DNA of 64,000 nucleotides from Bryum argenteum (taxonomy: Eukaryota > Streptophyta > Bryopsida > Bryales > Bryaceae), in NCBI GenBank assembly GCA_037043015.1, contig CM073324.1, positions 4,209,413 to 4,273,412 on the forward strand, written 5' to 3'. The translations under genes and the position numbers were made by a program. Positions within the stretch are counted from its first letter, which is position 1. Every line of letters starts with the position of its first letter. A model generated the notes under the pieces. The model was not told where the DNA came from and did not search any database. It worked only from the letters and a program-made list of their open reading frames with translations. Below, in pieces: positions 48,635 to 61,825 of this stretch.

Positions 48635-49934
48635 CCCTTCAACGCCCATGGGGTCTGAAACGGGCAGCCCAAAATTGGACCACATCATCTTTTGGACTTG
48701 GGCATCATGAATAGTGCACTTTTTGGACAAGGGCATCATGAATGCACCAATCAATGATGAGCTTGCAACCTCCTACAAGGTTATGTACAGTCGGGTACAG
48801 AAATAATTCGAATTGCATTTGAAGGCAGTTTTTCAAAAAAGTTTAAAATGTGCCTGTATACTCAAAAATGATCGGAATTGCAATCCGTAAAAGGCATTGG
48901 AACCACATAAGAGTGTTTTATACTATTATTGCAAAACATTGCTTCTTTTTTGTAAAATTGTTCAAAGAACTACAACTCTACATGTTCCATCCACAATTGA
49001 CCACTGTCACTTTGTGCTTCAATTACGATGTTCAGTTTTACTTGCAAAATTGATATTAGTGCCATAAGTTGTTCTTTAGATACTTGAGCTCATTGTTGAA
49101 TGTTCAAAAATACTTGCTCCCTCTAAACTTTTGAGTTGGAGTAGTTTCGTCATAAGTTTCCAATCAACACTTAAGGTGGGAAATTGAACTTTGAATTAAA
49201 CTCCGCGAGAATGCTAAAAGAATTCGAGTTTGGCAATGAGCTTATGAAAGTAATCACCCTAAATTTATCAAACCATCCTTTAAGTCCTTGTAGGATATTT
49301 CTAGTGGTGTGAATGGCTTCACAAAGTTTTGAGAAAAATTGAATAGTCACAAGCACATTCTAAGACATTCCTCCTACCCAAGAAACAAACAAGGAACATA
49401 TCAATGATTCAATAAGCATGGGCTCAAGTATCTAAAGAACAACTTATGACACTCATATTAATTTTGTAAGTGAAAATGAACATCGTAATTGAAGCACAAA
49501 GTGACAGTGGTCAATTGTGGATGGAACATGTAGAGTTGTAGTTCTTTGAAACATTTTACAAAAAAGAAGCAATTTTTTGCAATAATAGTATAAAACACTC
49601 CTATGTGGTTCCAATGCCTTTTACGGATTGCAATTTCGAACATTTTTGAGTATACATGCACATTTCAAACTTTTTTCAAAAACTGCCTTCAAATGCAGTT
49701 CGAATTATTTCTGTACCCGACTGTACAACCCCAACCTCGCTACCACAATCCTTTCAAAGCACAAAATCACTCATACAAATTATGATTCGAATTGTAAAAT
49801 TTCACTTTTTGAATGCATCACAAGAAGGTGACCAGTTTGACATAAAAATATAAGTGAAAAGTTGAGTACAATGAGAGCTACAGAGCAGATTCTGTTGGAA
49901 GGTGACTCCACGGGTCACCTTGGGCGTTTAAGGG
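48635..49934. mobile_element. TTAA-flanked element, interrupted by a Tc1-type element
   Basis: TTAA is at 48631-48634 and 49935-49938. The left end is CCCTTCAACGCCCATGGGG and the right end TTGGGCGTTTAAGGG. Apart from the inserted 936 bp it matches the element at 32723-33084 along its length. The 19 bases before the right terminus form an 8-bp stem with 3-nt loop. Confidence 0.88.
48788..49723. mobile_element. Tc1-type foldback element, 936 bp, TA-flanked
   Basis: The ends are CAGTCGGGTACAGAAATAAT and its reverse complement, with TA at 48786-48787 and 49724-49725. The uninterrupted site is present at 32723-33084 as ttatgTAcaacc, which proves the boundary. Each arm is an inverted repeat of about 300 bp (to about 49090, and from about 49421), with a unique centre of about 330 bp. 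The CAGT start and AATTATTCG-like terminus resemble Tc1 transposons. No coding sequence. Confidence 0.85.
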
Positions 49935-50118
49935 TTAAGAGTGGTCTTATGTATTGTCCCACTTGAGGGGCCATTACGTAATCTCCTCACTATTGATTAC
50001 ACCTTTACGAACCTCATTGATGACACCTTTCCTCAAAAGAAGGTATTCCTCCCTAAAATGTAGGGGTGTTAAATTTTTAGCCACACTCTTTGCAAAGGCC
50101 AAGTGCGAACGGGCCTTA

Positions 50119-50391
50119 AGGGCGGGACAGTAGAGGGGTCGCGCCTCCACTGCCCGCCCACACTCGCTGCTCGGCTGGAATTTGTATAAATATGATTTTT
50201 GCATTTTTGGAGGCTCTAAATTATCTTTTTCAGACTTTGAGTTTAAAAATGGGATCTGCGACCCCAATTTTCCCTTGGGCATGTCCCATGATGACATTGA
50301 TAACATCAACAACAAAAATTTAGGGGGCAAATTTACTACCAAAATTATTTTATGCGGGTAGCGAGGCGCGACCCCTCCACTGTCCAGCCCT
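50119..50391. mobile_element. TA-flanked MITE, 273 bp
   Basis: The ends AGGGCGGGACAGTAGAGGGG and, on the other strand, AGGGCTGGACAGTGGAGGGG share a longer repeat that continues through gtcgcgcct. TA lies outside both ends. It abuts the right end of the PIF/Harbinger-like element. Confidence 0.65.
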
Positions 50392-50404
50392 TAGTGTCGA
50401 GGAT

Positions 50405-50475
50405 CGGAAGCCTACCCAGCCCCTCTGAAAATACACTGAAAACAAGCCCCAGGGGCATGCTTGGGCGTTTAAGGG
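50405..50475. mobile_element. Right part of a TTAA-type element
   Basis: It ends TTGGGCGTTTAAGGG then TTAA (50476-50479) and matches the 73-bp element at 52354-52426 from about cagcccctctgaaaatacac onward. The left terminus is missing. Confidence 0.6.
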
Positions 50476-50479
50476 TTAA

Positions 50480-50979
50480 GTCAATCTTTTTGATTGGATT
50501 GAGTTTAATCATGAAGAGGAAAGGGATTTTTGTAAAGTTTATAAAAAATATAGGGTCGAAATGTACTTGCTAGGTACAGAATTCAAATACAATATGTATT
50601 ATAGTATGTCATGTAACAACACTTACATCTATAGGCTCATTTATCATTATGCCAAATAACTTTGAATTCCTTACTCTATCTATCTAAAATCTCATCTATC
50701 ATAATGCCAAATAACTTTGAATTCTTACTCTATCTATCTAAAATCCTTTTCTGCAAAAATTTAGAATTACAGAATAACATTTGAACACAAGCTTTGTGAT
50801 CATGGTATAGTTTGGTGGTAACATTTGCATTGACTGGCACCAACATTTCACACAAAGCAAGAAACTTTCAATAACTCTTTACCTAGGAGATAAGGAGCAA
50901 ACTCGTTCACCACATGCCTTGTTAGAATATTTTCCATAGTCTTCTTACCTTTTTGCTCTACCTACACAAAATGCATGTG
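50480..50979. other. Intergenic, short duplication
   Basis: A segment with 'atgccaaataactttgaatt' occurs twice, about 53 bp apart, at 50650 and 50704. No gene seen. Confidence 0.4.
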
Positions 50980-51470
50980 TTCATGATCTTGGAAAATGAA
51001 CACCTTCACATTAACATCTAATGGTAAATAAAGGAGATATAGCTCCTCAAACACCATTCACTTTTTTCATTGACTGTAAATCATTGCAAATCCAATAACA
51101 AAATTATTTGAATCAGAAAACTTCCAACTTTAAAGTTATTAAGAATCACCTTAAGATCATGATCATGAAGAAGAATTCATTAAAAAACTATTTCTGAGTT
51201 CACATGATTGGCTTGCAACTGTAAAACGTTCCCCATGTTTGGAAATTCAAAAGTAAGAGTTGTCTTCACTAAAATGCATGCCATTGATTTTAAACTTCAT
51301 TGTATGGATGTGCAATTTTTACCACACACACTAGGCTTGACTTGAAACCTAACACAAGTGATATCATCCAAAACAAACCTCAAATGAAGAAGTTATGGCT
51401 CTTCAAAGTTGCTGCTTTCCAACCATAATGTAGTTTTTCTACATTCTGCGTGTTTCGGGACTAAAAGAAT
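50980..51470. repeat. Degraded copy of the 973-bp TTAA element family
   Basis: It follows the order of the element at 6516-7490 from its middle to its right end (for example 'aaggagatatagctcctc', 'attggcttgcaa', 'gttatggctcttcaaag') with many substitutions. No intact terminus. Confidence 0.65.
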
Positions 51471-51559
51471 GGGATTTGAATCTTGACAATTTTGTTGGTG
51501 TTGGAAGTGATAGAGCTTCAACCATGTTATGTATGAATACGGGTGTTTCTCCAAGATTA

Positions 51560-52470
51560 AAATAAGAGGTTAGAAATTTCCTTCTTGCAGTTCATTGTGT
51601 TGCTTACAGAACTAACATTGGAGTTGTAAGGACTAAGACTTGAGATGTCATGCCGAATAGAGTTGATGAGTCGATGAACGCCTTGGGCGCACACTTTAAG
51701 AAATAAAACAAAAGGAAGTCATGCTTGCAAAAGTTACAAGATGATTTGTATGAGGCATTTTGCAACCCAAATCAGAGGATTTAGGTTTCTTAGCATTGAT
51801 ATGAGTAGAGACCAACAAAGTAAGAAGTTAAAGGAGGCACTCATTTTTCAAAAGCAATTTAGTAAAGCTGTAGTAAATGCTTTGGAATGGAGATTTGAAG
51901 ACAATGATATTGTGTTTTAAAATCTTGAATCCTACTAATATGCCTTCAACGCAAGTTAATTCGAGTCAATGGGGTTGTGGAGAAGTTGAAACACTCTGTA
52001 GACAATATGGTGTTGAAAGAAGAATTGAAGGTAAAAATTTGCCTCATCTTGTTAAAGTTCAAAAGGTAAGAGAAGAGTTTTTTTTCTCTTCTAAAATATA
52101 AAGTAACAAAACCTTTAATGACTGATGGACCAGGATCACTTGGAATCCTGCTTTGGAATTAAAATATGAAAATCTACTTGTATTGGTTGAAATTGCAAGA
52201 GTTCAATGCATTAGTACTACTACTTGTGAAAGAGCCTTCTCAACTCAAAACACATCAAGGTTAAGTTTAGAAATAATTTGAGAACTAAGAACCTTGATAG
52301 TTTACTTCGAATTGCACTGGAGAGTCCTAAAGAGGGTTCTGAAGCTATTTTAACCCTTAAAACACCCAACCCCTTTGAAAATACACTAAAAAGCATGCCC
52401 GAGGGGCATGCTTGGGCGTTTAAGGGTTAATTGAAGCACTGGCTTTATAGGAAAATTCCATCAAAACACA
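51560..52470 (+). pseudogene. hAT-type transposase fossil
   Basis: Shifting frames show hAT blocks in order: LAVHCVAYRTNIG (about 51585-51625), a VNALEWRFEDNDIV stretch (about 51867-51910), VETLCRQYGVE (about 51985-52015), ENLLVLVEIARVQCISTTTCERAFST (in part, about 52170-52250), and KVKFRNNLRTKNLDSLLRIA just after. The last two are the C-terminal dimerisation region. Frameshifts and stops are frequent. A 73-bp TTAA element has inserted near the 3' end at 52350. Confidence 0.75.
52354..52426. mobile_element. Very small TTAA-flanked element, 73 bp
   Basis: TTAA is at 52350-52353 and 52427-52430. The left end is CCCTTAAAACACCC and the right end TTGGGCGTTTAAGGG. A perfect hairpin, GCATGCCC-GAG-GGGCATGC (52393-52411), fills the 19 bases before the right terminus. 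It sits inside the hAT fossil, so the insertion is later. Confidence 0.88.
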
Positions 52471-53177
52471 TATGTTTTTTCAAATCCTCAATTTTATTTA
52501 AGTGGACAAAATATCATGAAAGAATTGCACTTTATTCTATTTTTTAATTTTTTTATTGTTACATTTGAAATGTTATTTATTTATTTACTTATCTAATTTA
52601 CAACCTTGTCTTGTATTATTTAGATATCTCAAGTACAAAGCTCTTAATTTTCAAAAGATTTGGTCTTTGTACTTTAAATAGGCTCAATCTTTGGCCTTCA
52701 AAGGGTGAAGGGCTATTGCTAGATTCAATTTCTGCCAAAGATAATGGATACTTTTACTAAAGTATATATAATTGGAATTTCACATGTCAGACGTCTTCTT
52801 TTAACATATTTCGGATTCTCTAAAAGAGAACCAACTTAGATGAAATATCTTCGAGAACTATCCGTTCAAAAATTTGAAGTATAGGGAAATAACTTATTCT
52901 AAACCAAACTTTCAGAAAGCTCAAAAAAACACTTGGGAGGCTACATCCAGCCAACTAGGGACGTATAGGGGCCAACATGTATACATTTACATCTGTTAAA
53001 TGTATACATGTTATTAATAGTACTTTTTTGAATTCATTTTCTTGGAAATTGTTCGTATTTCAGAACTGTTAAACTTCAAAGTTTTGGAATCTTTTTCCTT
53101 TGTGAATGTTAACTATTAATGACTTTGTAACTGCTAACAAATGCTTATTCCCGGGTTAACATTTATAGAGGTAGACT
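52471..53177. other. Intergenic, AT-rich
   Basis: No gene or bounded repeat seen. Confidence 0.3.
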
Positions 53178-53181
53178 TTAA

Positions 53182-54154
53182 CCCTTAAACGCCCACGATG
53201 TCGAAAAACGACATTGTGGATGTACATCCAGAAACTTTGAAGAGCCGTATCTTCCTCATCCAAGGTCCGTTTTGGATGAAATCACTTGGGTTAGGTTCCA
53301 AATCAAGTCTAGTTTGTGTTGTAAAATTTGCAAGCCCATACAATAAAGTATGAATTAATGGAATGCACTTTAGTGAAGACAGCTCTTGTTTTTGGGATTT
53401 CAAGCATGGGGCATGTATTACCATTGCAAGTCAATTATGTGAAATTAAAAATAGTTTTTCATGATTTTTTTTTTCATGGTCATGATCTTAAGGTGATTCT
53501 TAACAACTTTGTAATGAGAAGTTTTTTGATCCAAATGATTTTGCTATTGGATTTGCAATGATGTTTTGTCAACAGAAAAGGTGAGAAAATGGATGATATT
53601 TGAGGAGCTATATCTCCCTCATCCACCGTTGGATTTCAACTTAATTTTTTGAGATGGCCTCCAATTAGAGTCTAGTCTAAGTGGTAGAAACCTTAACAAG
53701 ATCAAAGATGTTTTGAAGATAAGGCATGAAATTGAATGCAAAGGGTCTAGTTTTGAACTATTTTTCCTTTGTAAAATGTTTGGTAGTTTTTACCATTGCA
53801 TGGCTTTTATTTGAGCCAAGAAATTTTTTTGATGAATTTTTGTTGGGTAAAGGACTTATTAAGATGAAAGTGAACGTCTTTCTAGTTGGTGATTTTCTCA
53901 TTGCAATAGGTATATTGTAGCATTTCCACCTCAAAGTGAAAATGATGAATTTTGCAGTTTGTTTTTGATATTAATATGTTATGATCTCCCGATCTATAAG
54001 GCCTCATGACTCAAATTTTGGTCCACATGATCTTGGATAAGTCTATTACAAGTTTGTACGGTTAAGATCTTAATAGCTTCTCTTGATTTTCCATCTATGA
54101 CGATTTTTAAGGAAATGTGCTTTTATGCTAAAAATAGGCTTGGGCGTTTAGGGG
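53182..54154 (+). mobile_element. TTAA-flanked non-autonomous element, 973 bp (copy C)
   Basis: TTAA is at 53178-53181 and 54155-54158. The left end is CCCTTAAACGCCCA and the right end TTGGGCGTTTAGGGG. It has the same length and orientation as copy A at 5439-6411 and is similar throughout. A hairpin built on ATGTCG-aaaa-CGACAT lies directly inside the left terminus. No transposase. Confidence 0.85.
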
Positions 54155-54638
54155 TTAAAGAGTGCCTTCAGCCCTCCCAAACAAACACTTTGCAATGTCA
54201 ATTTTTTTTTGTTTGCGAGGAACCTGGCCACCAACCACAAACAAGAAAGAAGATGAGGTCAACACTTCTCCTCAATCCCGGAGCACAAGTAGGAGTTTCA
54301 AGTACTAAATAAGCATGTTTGACTTTGGCATTTCGTACTAATTCTAGTGTCTTCCTCAATCTGTCTCTGCCCCCACAAGAAGAGGCCAGGCCTTTGTTTC
54401 AAAATGGAAGGGAGCAGGCAGCTTTTCTGTCTTGTCTCTCTTTTCGCAGTGAATCCAGCGCTCGTCTGGACACAACATTCATTTCAAATTGATTGCAATG
54501 GGGACTTCGATGCACTACCTCACCAGGTCAAAATAGACGGTGACTCTTCGTACTGTTGAGTGGGTCGGTACGAGGCAATTCCAGGAAGACGTCTTGCCAC
54601 TTGATGGTTGGTGAGACATGGGTGTTCTTCCTTCCTTC

Positions 54639-54902
54639 CTAGTAACTGCTGAAACATTCTTCAATGGTGTTCACCGTTATCTGCACAGTAGCCCAAAAAC
54701 CACTTACTTCTTACTTTCCAGTTGTGCAAGTGATGGCCAAGTAGAAAATCTCAACCAAGTTGGTAAACATCAATTTTGAGCAAACAAATTAGCATGTATT
54801 CCTGCTTACTTGCGTAGAGAAGGCTTCGAAGAATGTGGGAGTTGCTTTGCGTCCAATATCAGATTCTTTCAGCCGTGTAAACAGAGTGGCTATGATGTAA
54901 CC
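54639..54902 (-). CDS. Possible two-exon coding remnant, product unknown
   Basis: On the minus strand a 31-codon open stretch (54810-54902) is bounded by a good acceptor (ctgtccag) and donor (gtaagc). A second (54639-54680) follows an acceptor (ctactgtgcag), stays in frame, and ends in TAG. The peptide starts GYIIATLFTRLKESD and is unlike any family I can name. No preceding exon was found up to the CIPK stop codon at 55747. It could be the end of a decayed gene, an alternative 3' exon pair, or chance. Confidence 0.25.
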
Positions 54903-55746
54903 CTGGACAGAGGAATGATCAGATATTGAATCGATGAACTTCTACTTCTCCAATCTAGCTTCAAATCACGTCCGTTTGAGATTTATCTGTAACAGCGAAG
55001 AGTAACCATAAATGCATTCGAAGATATATGTTTCATGGCAACCATTGTTAATGTACTATCTCAATCTCATGAGGTTTTCCTTCTGATCATCGGTGACCAT
55101 AATAGCAAGAATTCAACCCAAGGAACCGAACGACATAGGCGACCCTACTGGGTAGAATTGCACACTAACACAAGCTACCTTACACCCAGTCATAAATTTC
55201 ACACAGAACATGATGATAGAAGATCACCTACACCCAACCACAGAACTTCAAGGTTATATTTGGCATCCATAACGTGAGTGGAATCATGTACCCAATAGGT
55301 ACGAGATATCAAAGTATTAGTAATACATGTATCATGAAACAGATGGACCAAAGCATGTACAAACTGATACATTGCCGGTATACACAACTGTTGTCTTAGA
55401 AATGTACGTTACTCCATGTCAATCGCAGTTCAGAAAGGATCTCGAGCTGAAAACCCTAAAGAGAATCATGTAATGTTGTTACAGCTAAGAATTTTCAATA
55501 GCTAGCAATATCACCTTCATGCAGTGATGATATGTCAATTGCAAGCGTAATTTACACCTACATCTCTACCTTACTATGGACCCCAAGGATCATATATCCC
55601 GAGTGCCAGTGCTCAAAACTTGGAACTGGGGGAAAAACGAGACTTAAACAGAAAAACTACCAACTCACGTATCCCTTCTCTGCTGTCGATAACCAATGCA
55701 TCGCAACTGTTGACTTGGAGATGGTCGCAATCCCAATTCATCTCCA
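54903..55746. other. CIPK 3' region
   Basis: It lies between the CIPK stop codon and the exon-like remnant. It probably starts with the CIPK 3' untranslated region. No other gene seen. Confidence 0.3.
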
Positions 55747-58511
<2,765 letters not shown>

Positions 58512-60500
58512 GGCGACTGATCCTCAATAGCTTGAATCCTCTAGCTCAAGTATAACTTCACTGATGTTACAAAGCGTTCGTGAACCTTTTTCTAGCGTAA
58601 AAACGACTAATCATATCTGCAAATTTCAAACCGAACGACTGTTAGACTGCATGCTGTAATAGGACGAACGTTCCTTCAACACTTTCTGCAACATCAATGA
58701 GACAATTCTTGAAGAAGAAAATAGCCATAAAAAAAAAAAGTACAGTGAGAGGTCTTAGCGGATCCTCTCACTTTCAGACCGTAAAATAAGATGAAATGAA
58801 GCCTCTCAAGTAACCCAGGGTCGCTAGCTGTATTGAGACAACATTCTCTAAGAAGTTTACTACTACAACAAGAACAAAACCGTCAACGAGTGAAAGGGAC
58901 GCTCTCAAGTTTGCAATGATCCAAGGCGAACAATTTACACCTCTCATTGCCCGGAATGGCTATACGGAGATGAGATTCTTCAATTACTAACGCAACTGTA
59001 AGGCACAAGTCACAGACCTGGACATAGATTGACTAATCACACGCATAGATGTACCGACCACACCGAAGAAATACCACCATTTACATACGAACGAAGACTA
59101 CGAAGCAAAGAACCTATTCATTGTGCTCACCCCGACCACAACTAAACAGCACTCATTCTGCAAAGGAAATCTTAACTCCTACTCGCATCCCGTAAGAAAT
59201 AAAGAACTACAGAAACTAATCCACCAAAATTGACGTTGCTGAAGTAAAATATCAACACGAAAGCGAGGAAGACAAGGCGACAATCAGAACTCTGATCCAA
59301 GAAACGGTCTCGTTCTTTATGGAAACCGAGAAAAGCCTCGACGTCCTAAACCACAAACGTAGCATCCGGGCCACTAACTAAACCTCGCTAGAGAGATGAT
59401 TTATCAAAACCTCTACAGTTGGTAATTCCCTTCCTCGATCACCAAGCTAATCAAGAAGCGACCCGCGCTCTTCAAAATCGAAGCAATCGTCACCCTATGG
59501 ACATCCCGCCATTAAACAATGAAACAGCTTCATTAAAAAAGCGGATCTCTCTAAAGTTATCTGGAACTACGACTTCGGTAGAGGAAAAAAACGCCACCGC
59601 TGATCCGCCGAACCGCCTCATTCACTCGGAAAATCTAAACGTCCTAAAGATCGAAAAAAAAGGCATCTCGACTTCAAGCATCGAATACACAGCATCCGAC
59701 GACCAACTCGTGAATTTAAGACAGCCACCGAACCTGAACCAAGAATTCATACCGAACTCCCCGCAGATCTCAAACCTCACCGACCTCAGCTGAAACATAC
59801 TATGCTCGGCTAAACATACCATTCCGATGCATCTCACTAAACATAACTGCAATTACGATTCAACTTCGCAGTCGGTATTCAAGAAAAAACAAACACAAAA
59901 GCTGATCCTCAAACCGCCTCAATCACTCTGAACCTCAACGTCGGATGTAAAGCAATACAACCGCTTAAGAAGCAATCCACCTACTCCTAGCACAACTCGT
60001 ATTAGCAATTCAAGTCAGCCACCGAACCTGAACAAAGAAACTCTTTGGATATCTCTCTGCCGTCCTCAGCTTAAACATGCTCTCAGCAGAAACACATCAT
60101 TCCAAAAAAAAACAATCCTCTGACGCCTCATCGCGAACCTGATGTAGGAAAGCGTCTCATTCTGTCTGCAAGGCGACTGCGTTCGCTGCAAGAGCTAGTA
60201 CAATCCCATCCTCGTCGGCGCCGGCACAGAAAGCAAAGAAAGAAAATCCTCTCAACTTCAGTGAATCCTCTCAACTTCGTTCGCTATAACAATCTCATTC
60301 TCGTCGTCAGAGACCGCCGGCACAGAAAGAGAGAAATCCTCACAGAAACGGAATCCTCGCGGGGTGCTAATAAGAAGGTCCTCCACCGCGAACGTCGCTT
60401 TCTGCCTCAATAACCAAAAAGGTAAAATTATCCCGCAAAGAAGAAACGAAAAGTAGGATTCGGAAAGCAGCGAGAACAACGGACGGAGCGATGGTATAGT
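58512..60500 (-). promoter_or_regulatory. CIPK leader and upstream region, with an old internal duplication
   Basis: It is probably the 5' leader, possibly with a leader intron, and then the promoter. Two blocks of about 230 bp (about 59590-59830 and 59890-60120) share phrases such as cagccaccgaacctgaac and cctcagct-aaacat in the same order. No coding exon could be supported. Confidence 0.35.
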
Positions 60501-61042
60501 AACGGCTGGCTGGACGGACCAGCATCACTTGCCGCGTGGGCGGAACCCGGACGATGCTTCTTCCTCCACTGCCATTCTACAGGCAGAAGCGCTTCGTGAT
60601 TCCCTTTTCTACTTTTTAGCCGATGATGCGGTCGTCAGAGTGGCGCGACCCGACGGTTCTCAGGGTCGCCTGTTGCTGCCCCTGACCCGGCACCGGGCCC
60701 CTTTTGCTTTTCCTTGTCCTGGTCCACAAAGCACGACGACGGGCAGCTGCGGTTTTAGGTGCACGTGCATTTAAAGACCCCCGGCGCTTCTGCGTGAATT
60801 TCTATCAATCAATCAAAAAGTGATTGTACCTTTATAAAGAGCCTATTGCCGTGAAGTCAAACTTCATCACCTTGTCTTCTCTTTTTGTTATCCACTTTGG
60901 TGGATGAGATTATTATTTCTTTTCGTCTTTTCTTTCGTCTTAATGAATCACTAATGAAGTTTAGGACTCAAATAAATAAGAACATCGAACCCTTGTGGCA
61001 TTGGCGTGAATGAATTGTCCGTTCGTCCTATCTAGTATGTAC
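60501..61042. other. Intergenic, GC-rich at first
   Basis: GC-rich to about 60780, without a recognisable protein on either strand; AT-rich afterwards. Confidence 0.3.
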
Positions 61043-61825
61043 GCGTGGCACTTACACTGTTTACACAGTCTGCCGTTCCTGTTGGGCCTGCCGGCTCGGC
61101 TCACTCTGCTGGCTCGCTCCGTTTACACAGTTACCAGCAAGAGCGGCAGGAGCGGCGGAAGGAGCGGCAAGAGAACGCAAAGTGATTGAGCGCGAGTGAT
61201 GCTGTTAAGGTAGGAGTCGTGAAAACCGTCCAGCCCCAAAAACCGCACAGTAGGTTTATGGGTAGGGTCTGTAAAACCGTCCGTTCATGGTAAACTGACA
61301 GGTTTTGGGAACCATCCACTGTTTTTAGCTCCCACCATGCATGCTGAATAGTTTCAGACAACTCCTATGTCAGTTCCTGAACCTATTTTAATTCATTTTG
61401 AGACATTCAATCCACAGTTTTCAGAATACAACCTTGCAAAAAAGCCAACACTCTATGTTCGGATAATGGGACTCCTAAGTCTCGAGATTCAAAAATTCAT
61501 AGGAAATTATAGGATTACTCAAAAAATGTTTTTTTTTTTTGGGGGGGGGGGATGGATTTGCACTAGCTTTGTAGACCATGGAAAAATAATTAAAATTTTA
61601 CACCACTATTCCAAGTATGCAAAGCTGAAATTCAGACGGTTTTCACCACTCCTACCTTAATTTTGTTTGGACTATCCGAGAGTCTGCTGGGTCTGCTGCC
61701 GCAGCGCAGCAGCTCCCAGGACGTTGGCTACCTGCCAGGCAGGTAAGTCGGAGTCACGGAGTGAAGCTAAAAAAAGTACTTGGCAGCAGACCCAGCAGGC
61801 AGTGTAAACGCTGTAACTGCCACGC
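61043..61825. mobile_element. Inverted-repeat element holding a second one
   Basis: Outer ends pair over about 40 bp: GCGTGGCACTTACACTGTTT on the left against GCGTGGCAGTTACAGCGTTT on the other strand at the right. The interior is rich in gctgggtctgctgcc, which pairs with ggcagcagacccagc at about 61782. A second inverted-repeat element lies inside. Target duplication was not clear and the class is unknown. Confidence 0.55.
61209..61656. mobile_element. Inner inverted-repeat element, TTAA or TA flanks
   Basis: The ends GGTAGGAGTCGTGAAAACCG and its near-complement are bounded by TTAA (61205-61208, 61657-61660). Termini start GG and end CC, opposite to the piggyBac-like set, so a TA-duplicating element with ends AGGTAGGAG is an equal reading. 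A T/G homopolymer pair lies at 61528-61550. Confidence 0.6.

Larger units (their letters stand above)
48402..50116. mobile_element. PIF/Harbinger-like element holding nested elements
   Basis: Terminal repeats are AGGCCTGTTCGCACTTGG on the left and CCAAGTGCGAACGGGCCT on the right. TAA flanks both ends (48399-48401 and 50117-50119). Without the TTAA element inside (48635-49934) it would be about 410 bp. No transposase. Confidence 0.75.
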
